A stretch of 64,000 nt of DNA from Rhodobacterales bacterium. Lineage in GTDB: Bacteria > Pseudomonadota > Alphaproteobacteria > Caulobacterales > Hyphomonadaceae. The DNA lies in contig JACXUV010000011.1 in assembly GCA_014763715.1 (NCBI GenBank), positions 31,311-95,310 on the forward strand, read 5' to 3'. Of the stretch, positions 41,562 to 50,521 are shown one piece after another. Numbering within the stretch: position 1 is the stretch's first letter; the number at the start of each line of letters is the position of its first letter. A program made the translations under genes and the position numbers. The notes beneath the pieces were generated by a model that saw nothing but the letters and a program-made list of their open reading frames with translations, made no database searches and was not told the DNA's origin.

Positions 41562-42551
41562 ATGAATAGACGCCCGCCACGCCGCATTTTGTATCCCAGA
41601 CACGAGGCTCGGCGTTCTGGCCGGCTGCGGGTTTCGGATATCCACGAAATCTACTGGGAAGAATCAGGTAACCCTAACGGACTTCCTGTCGTGGCTCTTC
41701 ATGGCGGCCCCGGAGGCGGCTCAAGCCCCGAAATGCGGCGCTTTTTCGACCCTGAGCGCTATCGGATCTTCCTGTTCGACCAGCGCGGTTGCGGGCGCTC
41801 CACCCCCCATTCCGAACTTCGCGAAAACACCACCTGGGACCTGGTGGACGATATTGAGGCACTGCGTGAACATGTTGGTGTCAGTCAGTGGCTTGTCTTC
41901 GGCGGATCGTGGGGATCGACCCTTTCACTCGCCTATGGCGTGAGTCATCCGGAACGGACGCTGGGCCTGGTCCTGCGCGGCATCTTCCTGGTCTCGAAAC
42001 CGGAAGTGCTGTGGTTCTACCAGAGTGGCGCCAGCCGCCTGTTCCCGGACTCCTATGACCGCTATGTCGCGCCGATCCCGGAAGACGAACGCGACGACCT
42101 TCTGATGGCCTTCCACCGCCGCCTCACGGGCAACGACAAGCAGGCCCGCATCGAGGCCGCCCGCGCCTGGTCGCGCTGGGAGGGGGAAACCCTCTCGATC
42201 AAGGGACCGCTGACGACGCCGCCGCGCTTCAATGAAGACGATTTCGTCGACGCCTTCGCCCGCATCGAGTGCCACTACTTCGTCAATCGCGGTTTCTTCG
42301 CCAGCGACAACTGGCTGCTGGAACAGTGCGCGGCGAAACTGAAGGACATTCCCGGCGTCATCGTGCACGGGCGCTATGACGTGGTGACCCCGCTGTCGAC
42401 CGCCTGGGCCCTCTCAAAGGCCTGGCCGAAAGCCGAGCTGCACATCGTACCGGATGCCGGCCACTCCTCCATGGAACCCGGCATCGTCGACAAGCTGATT
42501 CAGGCGACGGATCATTTTGCGGGCGTCTACGCCTCGAAAGTCCGCGCCTAA
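41562..42551 (+). CDS. pip: Prolyl aminopeptidase
   Basis: A 329-residue alpha/beta hydrolase of peptidase family S33 that removes N-terminal proline. It has the oxyanion motif VVALHGGPGGGSSPEMRRFF, DQRGCGRSTPH, the nucleophile Ser116 in FGGSWGSTL, the Asp in HGRYDVVTP and the His in VPDAGHSS. Length is as expected (about 310-330). It is monocistronic: a terminator follows 31 bases after its stop. Confidence 0.93.
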   Translation: MNRRPPRRILYPRHEARRSGRLRVSDIHEIYWEESGNPNGLPVVALHGGPGGGSSPEMRRFFDPERYRIFLFDQRGCGRSTPHSELRENTTWDLVDDIEALREHVGVSQWLVFGGSWGSTLSLAYGVSHPERTLGLVLRGIFLVSKPEVLWFYQSGASRLFPDSYDRYVAPIPEDERDDLLMAFHRRLTGNDKQARIEAARAWSRWEGETLSIKGPLTTPPRFNEDDFVDAFARIECHYFVNRGFFASDNWLLEQCAAKLKDIPGVIVHGRYDVVTPLSTAWALSKAWPKAELHIVPDAGHSSMEPGIVDKLIQATDHFAGVYASKVRA

Positions 42552-42582
42552 CCCCTGCTCCTGCCGGATCACACAGAAACGA

Positions 42583-42611
42583 GCCCTCCACATCGTGGAG
42601 GGCCCGTTTTT
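42583..42611. terminator. Rho-independent terminator after pip
   Basis: GCCCTCCAC and GTGGAGGGC form a perfect 9-bp stem with a 3-base loop, followed by CCGTTTTTT. It terminates pip from the plus strand. Its T-run merges into the 11-bp repeat array. Confidence 0.85.
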
Positions 42612-42651
42612 ACATGGTGTATACATGGTCTTTACATGGTCTTCTTCATGG
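42611..42651 (-). repeat. Four-unit 11-bp tandem repeat (CCATGTAAA type), copy 1
   Basis: On the minus strand four CCATG cores follow one another with spacings 12, 11 and 11 bases; units read CCATGAAGAAGA, CCATGTAAAGA, CCATGTATACA, CCATGTAAAAA. It lies 26-66 bases after the stop of the minus-strand symporter gene, in the same sense. A second copy with identical spacing is at 63306-63350, also in sense behind parE. Confidence 0.8.
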
Positions 42652-42676
42652 TGCGGGACGCCCCGCCAGAGACCAT

Positions 42677-44101
42677 TTATTCTGCGGGCGGCAGCTCGAA
42701 ATTCGGCCCGAGCAGTCCCTCCAGGAAGCCCGGCAGCTGGACATGGTACTGGTCCTGGATCTTGTCGAAGAAACCAAAGAACAGGACGAAGCCGACAAAG
42801 GCCGGCACGAACCAGCGCATCAGGAACCGCCAGACATTCATGATGTTTCCTTCGCCAAGCTCAGAGGTGAGCATGTCGCGCGAGAGGACCCAGCCGGCAA
42901 AGATCGCCACCAGCAACCCGCCCAGCGGAAGCAGGACGTTGCCGGTAATGAAGTCCATGAAGTCGAGATATTCGGTCGAGAAAATATAGGCCGCACCAAC
43001 CAGCCAGAGCATGAAGCCGACGCCAAGCGCCGCGCCCATGCGGGTCACACCCTGCCGTTCCTCCAGCCAGGAAACAGAGACTTCCAGCAGCGAGATGGAC
43101 GAGGTGAAGGCGGCAAACAGGGCCAGTGCGAAGAACAGGATCGACATGAGATAGCCGATCGGTCCGAGGTTCCCGAGCGCCACCGGCATCGAGACGAAGA
43201 AGAGGCTCGGCCCACCTGCCGGATCAAGGCCAGCGGCAAACACGATCGGGAAGATCGCAAAGCCTGCGATCAGCGCGACGAAAGTATCCGAACCTGCAAT
43301 GATGACAGAAGAACGCGGGATGTTCGTGCCGCGGTCGAGATAGGCCCCATAGGTGATCATCAGGCCCACGCCGACGCCGATGGAGAAGAAGGCCTGCCCC
43401 ACCGCTTCGAGGAAGGTCTTGAAGCCGACATCTTCCCATTTGGGCTGGAACAGGAAGGCGAAGGTTTCGCCCGCATTGCCGCGCGTCATCGAGAAACCGA
43501 CGATGATCAGCAGGATCACGAAGAAGGCCGGCATCAGAATGCTGGCGGCCTTTTCGATGCCGCCCTTCACGCCCCGGCCGACAATCGCAACGTTCGCAAG
43601 GATGAAGGCAGCAAGCAGCGCCAGCATGTACCATTTGGAGGCCAGCGCATGCTCCCCCTGCCCGATGACATTGGCGAAGTTGGCACCGGAGGAGGCTGCA
43701 TCCATTCCGGCAAAACCGTTCTTGAGGGCCTGGATCACGAAGGCGAGCAGCCAGGCAGAGATCACCATGTAGAAGGAAAGGATGAAGCTCGCCGTGATCG
43801 TGCCGACCCAGCCGACAAAGCCCCAGTTCTGGCTCTTGCTCTCGGCCCGTGCGAGCGACTCCACGCCCTCCACGGCAGACATGCCGGATTTCCGGCCCAT
43901 GCCATATTCAGCCATCAGCACAGGCAGACCGATCAGCACGACACAGGCGATGTAAATCAGAATGAAAGCCCCGCCCCCATTCTCACCGGCAGTGTAAGGA
44001 AACCGCCAGAAATTGCCGAGACCGACCGAAGAACCAACAGCAGCCATGATAAACCCGAAGCGCGAGCTCCAGGTGTCTGCCTTGCGGGCGATTGTCGCCA
44101 T
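42677..44101 (-). CDS. Sodium-dependent (SNF family) transporter
   Basis: A 474-residue sodium:neurotransmitter-symporter family protein with 11-12 helices. The helix 1 signature reads SSVGLGNFWRFPYTAGENGG, with conserved GGGAFILIY and LIGLPVLMAEYGMGR next, and helix 6-8 parts SFFFSIGVGVGLMITYG-like (AFFSIGVGVGLMITYGAYL) and FAAFTSSISLLEVSVSWL. Bacterial members such as LeuT and MhsT move amino acids with sodium; the substrate here is unknown. The start at 44101 has a GGGGAGAGGG ribosome site. The frame continues upstream through rodA in a different frame, which is not coding. Confidence 0.92.
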   Translation of the reverse strand: MATIARKADTWSSRFGFIMAAVGSSVGLGNFWRFPYTAGENGGGAFILIYIACVVLIGLPVLMAEYGMGRKSGMSAVEGVESLARAESKSQNWGFVGWVGTITASFILSFYMVISAWLLAFVIQALKNGFAGMDAASSGANFANVIGQGEHALASKWYMLALLAAFILANVAIVGRGVKGGIEKAASILMPAFFVILLIIVGFSMTRGNAGETFAFLFQPKWEDVGFKTFLEAVGQAFFSIGVGVGLMITYGAYLDRGTNIPRSSVIIAGSDTFVALIAGFAIFPIVFAAGLDPAGGPSLFFVSMPVALGNLGPIGYLMSILFFALALFAAFTSSISLLEVSVSWLEERQGVTRMGAALGVGFMLWLVGAAYIFSTEYLDFMDFITGNVLLPLGGLLVAIFAGWVLSRDMLTSELGEGNIMNVWRFLMRWFVPAFVGFVLFFGFFDKIQDQYHVQLPGFLEGLLGPNFELPPAE

Positions 44102-44181
44102 ATTCCCTCTCCCCAGGGTAAAAGTTTCGCGCGAACCTATAGATGGCGAAATAAAAATCAACGCCGTCTTATGCGCTCGGG

Positions 44182-45405
44182 TTAAAACAACCCTGTTGTG
44201 TTTAGTTTGTCGTCGCGGTGCAGATAGGCCGACAGGATCAGGCCAAAGCACGACATCGCCGTCAGCATGGCTGTGCCACCGTATGAGATCAGAGGCAACG
44301 GCATGCCGACAACCGGCAACAGGCCAAGAACCATGGCCACGTTGAATACGACATAGAATGCGACAGTCGCCGTCGCCCCGGCCACAGCATAGCGGCCGAA
44401 ATTGCTGGCAGACTGGAACGCCGTGTAGAGCGACCAGCCGAGCAGGATGGCGAAACCGACCAGGATGGCCGTTGCGCCGAGGAAGCCGAACTCCTCCGCG
44501 ATAACGGTCAGGATGAAGTCGGTATGTTGTTCGGGCACATAGTCCTGCTGGGACTGGATCCCCTGCAGCCAGCCCTTGCCATTCAGTCCGCCCGCTCCGA
44601 TGGCAATCTTGGCCTGTTCGATCTGGTAGCTTTCCCCCAGAGAGGTCGAGGCGCCGCTGCTGCCGAACAGCTGGGCGAGGAATGTGTCCACGCGTCCGCG
44701 CTGATACGGCTCCAGCACGAACTGGTAGACCGGCCAAACCGCCGCCGCAGCCGCCGTGATCCCGGCCAGGATCACCCGGCCAGACAGGCCAGCCAGGAAG
44801 ACGACGACACCACCGGACGCCACGATGGCCAGCGCCGTGCCGAGGTCCGGCTGAAGGAAGACGAGAGCGGCCGGGATCAGAATGATCACAGCAGCACCGA
44901 TATGGATGAAGAAGCGCGAACCGTTGACGCCCAACATGCCATGGTAATATCGCGCAAGCGCAAGCGTGACGGCCAGTTTGGCAAATTCCGAAGGCTGGAC
45001 CGCGACCGGCCCGATCTTCAGCCAGCGCTGCGCCCCGCCGCCCATCACGCCGAAGAACTCCACCGCCAGCAACAGGACGATGGTACCGACATAGGCCAGC
45101 CATGACAGGTTCATCCACCAAGACAGCGGTAACAGGGCGAGCACGATCATGATGCCGAAACAGATGATGAAACGGATCAGCTGAAGCTTCCAGAGCTGCT
45201 GCTCGGCCGGGTTGGTGTAAGTGGAGGAATACAGCATCGCGATGCCGATCAGCGCCATGGCGACGATCAGCAGGATAAACCCCCATGGCAAGCGCGAAAG
45301 CTTGCCGAGAATACCGGACGATGACCCGTCGAAATTCAGGGTCTTCGCTGTGCGTGTACGCGCTTCGCCCCTGCTGAAGCCGCTGAAACCGCCCTCATGG
45401 CTCAT
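44182..45405 (-). CDS. rodA: Rod shape-determining peptidoglycan polymerase RodA
   Basis: A 407-residue SEDS-family glycosyltransferase with about ten helices. Motifs include GGGAQRWLKIGPVAVQPSEF, FLQPDLGTALAIVASGGVVV, QQDYVPEQHTDFILTVIAEE and GMPLPLISYGGTAMLTAM. It polymerises lipid II with PBP2 during lateral wall growth. An N-terminal cytoplasmic extension of about 40 residues is present. It overlaps mrdA by ATGA and is the last gene of the mre operon. Confidence 0.95.
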   Translation of the reverse strand: MSHEGGFSGFSRGEARTRTAKTLNFDGSSSGILGKLSRLPWGFILLIVAMALIGIAMLYSSTYTNPAEQQLWKLQLIRFIICFGIMIVLALLPLSWWMNLSWLAYVGTIVLLLAVEFFGVMGGGAQRWLKIGPVAVQPSEFAKLAVTLALARYYHGMLGVNGSRFFIHIGAAVIILIPAALVFLQPDLGTALAIVASGGVVVFLAGLSGRVILAGITAAAAAVWPVYQFVLEPYQRGRVDTFLAQLFGSSGASTSLGESYQIEQAKIAIGAGGLNGKGWLQGIQSQQDYVPEQHTDFILTVIAEEFGFLGATAILVGFAILLGWSLYTAFQSASNFGRYAVAGATATVAFYVVFNVAMVLGLLPVVGMPLPLISYGGTAMLTAMSCFGLILSAYLHRDDKLNTTGLF

Positions 45406-47336
45406 GTCGGCGTGCCCTCATCATCTGAAGGGCTGATCGAGGCGCTCTTCGTCCAGGCAGGCTTGCGGCCGCTGTTCGTGCGGATCGCGTGGGCAAGAAT
45501 ATCGCGCGCCACCGGACCGGCGGTTCGCGAACCGCCCTCACCGTGTTCAACGATAACGGAGATGGCGTATTTCGGATTGTCCGCAGGCGCATAGGCGACG
45601 AACAGGGCATGGTCGCGCAGCTCACGCTGGATATCCTCGCCCTTGCGGATACCAGAAGCCCGCTCAGCGGCCGTGATGCGGCGCACCTGCGCCGTACCGG
45701 TCTTGCCTGCCAGGCGGGGGCCACCGAGACCCAGGTCACCTGAGCTGTACGCCGTGCCGCCCCATTCGGACGTGACGCCATACATGCCGGACTTCATGAG
45801 TTTCATGATCTCCGCATCGAGATGCGCGTCGAGCACATGCTCGTCCGGATCTTTCGGGCCGAGGCCGATCAGATTCGGCTTGAGCGAATGACCTTCGGTG
45901 GCGATGCGCGCCGTCATCAGGGCAAGCTGAAGCGGCGTCACTCCCAACTGGCCCTGACCGATGCCGAAATTGAGGGTCTCGCCCTCATACCACGGCTCCT
46001 TGCGAACACGGAGCTTCCACTCCGGATCAGGGACAAGGCCACTGCGCGCGCCCGTCATGCCCAGGGTCCAGGCCTGGCCGAAGCCGAATTTGTGCGCCGT
46101 GTCGGCAATGGCCTGCGCCCCTGCCCGTCGGGCGATCTCATAGAAATAGACGTCGCAGGACCCCTTGATCCCGCCATGCAGGTCCACTGTGCCATGCCCG
46201 CCTTTTTTCCAGCAATGCCAGGTCCGGTTTCCGAAATGGTAGTATCCGTTGCAATGCACCTTGTCGGTCGGCTTGATCGCACCGGTTTCCAGTGCAGCCG
46301 TCGCCACAACCATCTTGAAGGTCGACCCGGGCGGGTAAACCCCGCCATGCGCGCGCGGATAGAGCGGCGCACGAGAATCGTCGCGCAGGGCAGCGTAATC
46401 GGTGCCCGAAATGCCGTTGACGAAATCATTGGGGTCGAAGGCCGGTGTCGACACCATGGCCAGGACATCGCCGCTTTCGATATCGACGACGACCGCCGCA
46501 CCGCTCTCACCTTCGAAACGCTCGATCGCGACACGCTGCAGGTCCATATCGATCGTGACGAACAGGTCCTTGCCTGCTTCCGGCGCAAGGCGCTCATCCG
46601 GGATCTGATCGATCACGCGGCCGGCGGCATTGGTGACCAGCTTCTTGAAGCCTGGCTTGCCGCGCAGCCACTCTTCCGCAAACCGTTCCATGCCCTGGCG
46701 GCCGGTGCGCATGTCCGGGTGACGGAACATGCGCTCAATCGTGGTGGCCTCGTCAGCCGTCTTGCCTTCGGTCAGCCTTTCAAGGTCATCCTGGCTGGCC
46801 CGTGCCACATAGCCAAGAACGTGCGCGAAATCCCGCCCGCGCGGGTAGGAACGCGTCAGCGCCATCTCCACCTGAACGCCCGGCATTTCCACAGCATGCA
46901 CATTCATGCGCGCGAAATCTTCGTAGGACAGCTCGTTGGCGACGATGACAGGCAGGAACGCCGCGCGGCGGATACGCGCCCGGCGGATATCTTCCAGAAC
47001 CCGTTGCACCTGCGTCTCCGACAGGTCGATATAGTTGCCGATGGCCGCAATGGTCGCCGCCGGGTCTTTCAGCTGTTCCGGGATGACCGTAACACGCCCG
47101 GCGCGCCGGTGTGAGGCAAGCGGCTTGCCGAAGCGGTCAAGGATGCGTCCACGCTGTGGCGGCGCCAGTTCCAGCTTGATGTGGTTCTCATTGGCCAGCT
47201 GGTCGTATTTCTTCCCTTCCAGGATCTGGAGCTGGAAGAGACGGGCCACCAGGCCGGCCCAGACAACACCGCCACCAACGCCAGCCATCAGCATACGCCG
47301 CGAGAATTCCTGATCGGGGTGGAATGACTTGCTCAT
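45402..47336 (-). CDS. mrdA: Penicillin-binding protein 2
   Basis: A 644-residue class B PBP with one N-terminal membrane helix (MLMAGVGGGVVWAGLVARLF), a dimerisation/pedestal region (PPQRGRILDRFGKPLASHRR) and a transpeptidase domain: GSTFKMV (Ser about 338), SCD in GSCDVYFYE, and KTGTAQ near 543. It cross-links the murein made by RodA. It overlaps mreD (ATGA) and rodA. Its C-terminal tail (WTKSASISPSDDEGTPT) is acidic and short. Confidence 0.95.
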   Translation of the reverse strand: MSKSFHPDQEFSRRMLMAGVGGGVVWAGLVARLFQLQILEGKKYDQLANENHIKLELAPPQRGRILDRFGKPLASHRRAGRVTVIPEQLKDPAATIAAIGNYIDLSETQVQRVLEDIRRARIRRAAFLPVIVANELSYEDFARMNVHAVEMPGVQVEMALTRSYPRGRDFAHVLGYVARASQDDLERLTEGKTADEATTIERMFRHPDMRTGRQGMERFAEEWLRGKPGFKKLVTNAAGRVIDQIPDERLAPEAGKDLFVTIDMDLQRVAIERFEGESGAAVVVDIESGDVLAMVSTPAFDPNDFVNGISGTDYAALRDDSRAPLYPRAHGGVYPPGSTFKMVVATAALETGAIKPTDKVHCNGYYHFGNRTWHCWKKGGHGTVDLHGGIKGSCDVYFYEIARRAGAQAIADTAHKFGFGQAWTLGMTGARSGLVPDPEWKLRVRKEPWYEGETLNFGIGQGQLGVTPLQLALMTARIATEGHSLKPNLIGLGPKDPDEHVLDAHLDAEIMKLMKSGMYGVTSEWGGTAYSSGDLGLGGPRLAGKTGTAQVRRITAAERASGIRKGEDIQRELRDHALFVAYAPADNPKYAISVIVEHGEGGSRTAGPVARDILAHAIRTNSGRKPAWTKSASISPSDDEGTPT

Positions 47337-47884
47337 GTCGCCTGCCCCACCGTTTCGCCGGGCTTGCGGCCAAGGTCGAACACCTTGTTCAGCAGCGCGT
47401 AGAGCAGTCCGGTCGTCAGCATGGCCGCGACCAGGGGAAGCGCCCGGACGGGATGGTCTTCAAGCGTCGATGCCATCAGCCACAGTAGCAGAAACGCCGC
47501 AATGAACAGCATGACCGTTGAAACGATCGCGATCAGCGGCTCATTGGTGACATCAAATTCTGATGCAATCGCCGTGCTGGCCGCATAGGTCATCAGGTTG
47601 ATCACCTCGAAGCTGCCGAACGGCGCATGGAATATGACATCCTGCACGATCCCGAACACGATCAGGATGATCATGGGGCGGATCGACAAGCCCACCCTGC
47701 CCCAGCCGACCGCGCCCCACAGCGCAGCATGAGGCCAGGCAAAGGACAGGCCGAAAATGTCGTTCCGGGTGAGTCCGAACAGGCCGACTGTCGCAATCAG
47801 GAAGGCTCCGAAGATCAGCCGCGGTGTCGGCCCTGCCTTCGACCAGAGGCTCTGCTTTCGCCGCGTCAGAAATGAAGCAGGCAT
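47333..47884 (-). CDS. mreD: Rod shape-determining protein MreD
   Basis: A 183-residue membrane protein with five to six helices. FGIVQDVIFHAPFGSFEVIN and the overall size fit MreD; sequence identity of the family is low, so the operon position between mreC and mrdA is the main support. It binds MreC and helps hold the elongasome together. Confidence 0.9.
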   Translation of the reverse strand: MPASFLTRRKQSLWSKAGPTPRLIFGAFLIATVGLFGLTRNDIFGLSFAWPHAALWGAVGWGRVGLSIRPMIILIVFGIVQDVIFHAPFGSFEVINLMTYAASTAIASEFDVTNEPLIAIVSTVMLFIAAFLLLWLMASTLEDHPVRALPLVAAMLTTGLLYALLNKVFDLGRKPGETVGQAT

Positions 47885-48762
47885 CAGCGGCGTGCTCCCT
47901 GCGCGGGGCTGGCGCCGGGTGTCCCTTCCGCTGCAGGCAGATCACCCGCCGAAATCGGCCGCTCTATCGTCGGCGGCGGGATCAGCTGTACATATCCGGA
48001 GGAACCTTCGCTCATCGCGTATTTCACGCGCCAGTCATTGCCGGACTGGTGCACTTCTCCAACGATAATGCCGCGCGGATAAGCTCCGCCCTCCGCAGAG
48101 GTGAGGATGCGCTCCCCTTCGATGAAATCACTCCGTTCCGGCAAGTCTGTCAGCGTGCCGGAGCTGGTCGCCCCGCCCTGCATGATGGCATGGACGCCGG
48201 AAACCTCGCCAATCACCGGTACACGGCTGTTGAAGTCCGTCACCAGCAGGATGCGGGATGACCGCTCACCCAGCTGGATCACCCGGCCAACCAGCCCGCC
48301 TTCGTTCAGCGCGACGGAGCCAGGCTCCACCCCTTGCGAGCGGCCGGCATTGGCCAACAGTGTTTGCGCAAACGGGCCTTCGCTTTCGGATGTGACGCGC
48401 GCCGTCACGCCCCGCACCGGCGGCTCGCCCATCAGGTTGAGGATGCCTTCATAGGCCTCCAGGCGCTCAGCCATGGAAATGGCGGCAGCCTTGTAACGGG
48501 AGAGGTCCCGTACCTGCGCTTCCAGGTCGCGAATACGTTGTTCCTGCGCCGCACGCCCCGTCAGGCGCGCCCACAGGCCGATCTGTTCGCCGCCGCCGAG
48601 GCGGTCTCCGACAGACGCACGGACGGGATTGAAAAACTGGCGGATTTGCGGGGCAGATTGCACAACGATCAGGGCCGCAAAGCCAAAAATGAGCACACCA
48701 AGGACGAGGCGCTTGGGAGAGCGCCGGACGCCTTTCTGAGCTGACCGGCCTGAACGAGCCAT
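47884..48762 (-). CDS. mreC: Rod shape-determining protein MreC
   Basis: A 292-residue protein with a short basic cytoplasmic start, one membrane helix (LVLGVLIFGFAALIVVQSAP), a coiled coil (EQRIRDLEAQVRDLSRYKAA) and a beta-rich periplasmic domain (GVTARVTSESEGPFAQTLL; VNEGGLVGRVIQLGERSSRI-like). MreC is the periplasmic scaffold linking MreB to PBP2. Its stop overlaps the mreD start (TGATG). Confidence 0.93.
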   Translation of the reverse strand: MARSGRSAQKGVRRSPKRLVLGVLIFGFAALIVVQSAPQIRQFFNPVRASVGDRLGGGEQIGLWARLTGRAAQEQRIRDLEAQVRDLSRYKAAAISMAERLEAYEGILNLMGEPPVRGVTARVTSESEGPFAQTLLANAGRSQGVEPGSVALNEGGLVGRVIQLGERSSRILLVTDFNSRVPVIGEVSGVHAIMQGGATSSGTLTDLPERSDFIEGERILTSAEGGAYPRGIIVGEVHQSGNDWRVKYAMSEGSSGYVQLIPPPTIERPISAGDLPAAEGTPGASPAQGARR

Positions 48763-48798
48763 ATGGCGGTCCTCTGGTGTTTCCTGATTATACCGCCC

Positions 48799-49842
<1,044 letters not shown>

Positions 49843-49928
49843 TTACCGCGCTCTTTTCCTGAGCGGCCAGGCGACAAATCCCGGCACGCGTGTGTAATTT
49901 TCTACACAGCCCCATAAACCCATTGCCG

Positions 49929-49943
49929 TTAACGCCGCTTTAA
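49929..49943. promoter_or_regulatory. CtrA-type site (TTAA-N7-TTAA) upstream of mreB
   Basis: TTAACGCCGCTTTAA is an exact full-site match to the CtrA consensus TTAA-N7-TTAA, 90 bases upstream of the mreB start. CtrA is the master cell-cycle regulator in Caulobacterales and controls many division-linked genes. Confidence 0.5.
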
Positions 49944-50327
49944 TGCAAGGGACGGCGCGCAGATAAATGGAACGATCCGTTCCCCTGCCCCCGACGTGTT
50001 GCTTTTATTGAAGATTCACGACGGCGGCTCCCATTCCGCACAAACCGGCCCAAACGTTGCGTACACTAATGATTAACAGATAGTTCCATCACCTTAATCT
50101 TCCACGCCACAACTTGTGGGAGATCGCCTGAAAGATCAGGGCGGAATTCATGCCCAGTCATAACTCAGCCTGCTGCGCCATGCGCGGACCGAGGGAAACC
50201 TGCCCCTCCCTATTAAGCCCACGCACGGCAGACAACTTTTTGCACGGTAACCATAGACGTACTGCGGAAATAGAGGGCTACCCCATCCGGGTCCTGTCCT
50301 GACAAGAAAGATTTCCGTGCACTGCCC

Positions 50328-50336
50328 TGTGGATAA
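50328..50336 (-). promoter_or_regulatory. Perfect DnaA box
   Basis: TGTGGATAA on the plus strand is an exact complement of the DnaA consensus TTATCCACA. It stands alone, so it is more likely a DnaA-controlled promoter element or chance than an origin. Confidence 0.4.
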
Positions 50337-50521
50337 GCAGGAATGTCAGTTAAGGGCCACCCGCTATCGCGCGCCCCTCCTGCATACACCTCTCACATGG
50401 TGAATCAGCAAAAACAGCAAACGCGACAACAGGTCATGTCGTAAACAGAGGGTTAATCCGGCTTCGCAATTCTTTGTCCGGCGTGAACTATAACTTATCT
50501 CAGTTGTGGTTTTGTGCACGT

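Noticed and set aside
42611..42651. CRISPR array
   Set aside because: The 11-bp units have no unique spacers and no cas genes are near; it is a simple tandem repeat.
42614..44185. Plus-strand open frame of 523 codons opposite the symporter gene
   Set aside because: Glu/Asp/His-rich antisense shadow; the symporter has a clear family match.
42677..45286. Symporter frame extended upstream through rodA as a single 869-residue protein
   Set aside because: The extension reads rodA in the wrong frame (Arg/His/Gly-rich); the symporter has its own strong ribosome site and start at 44101.
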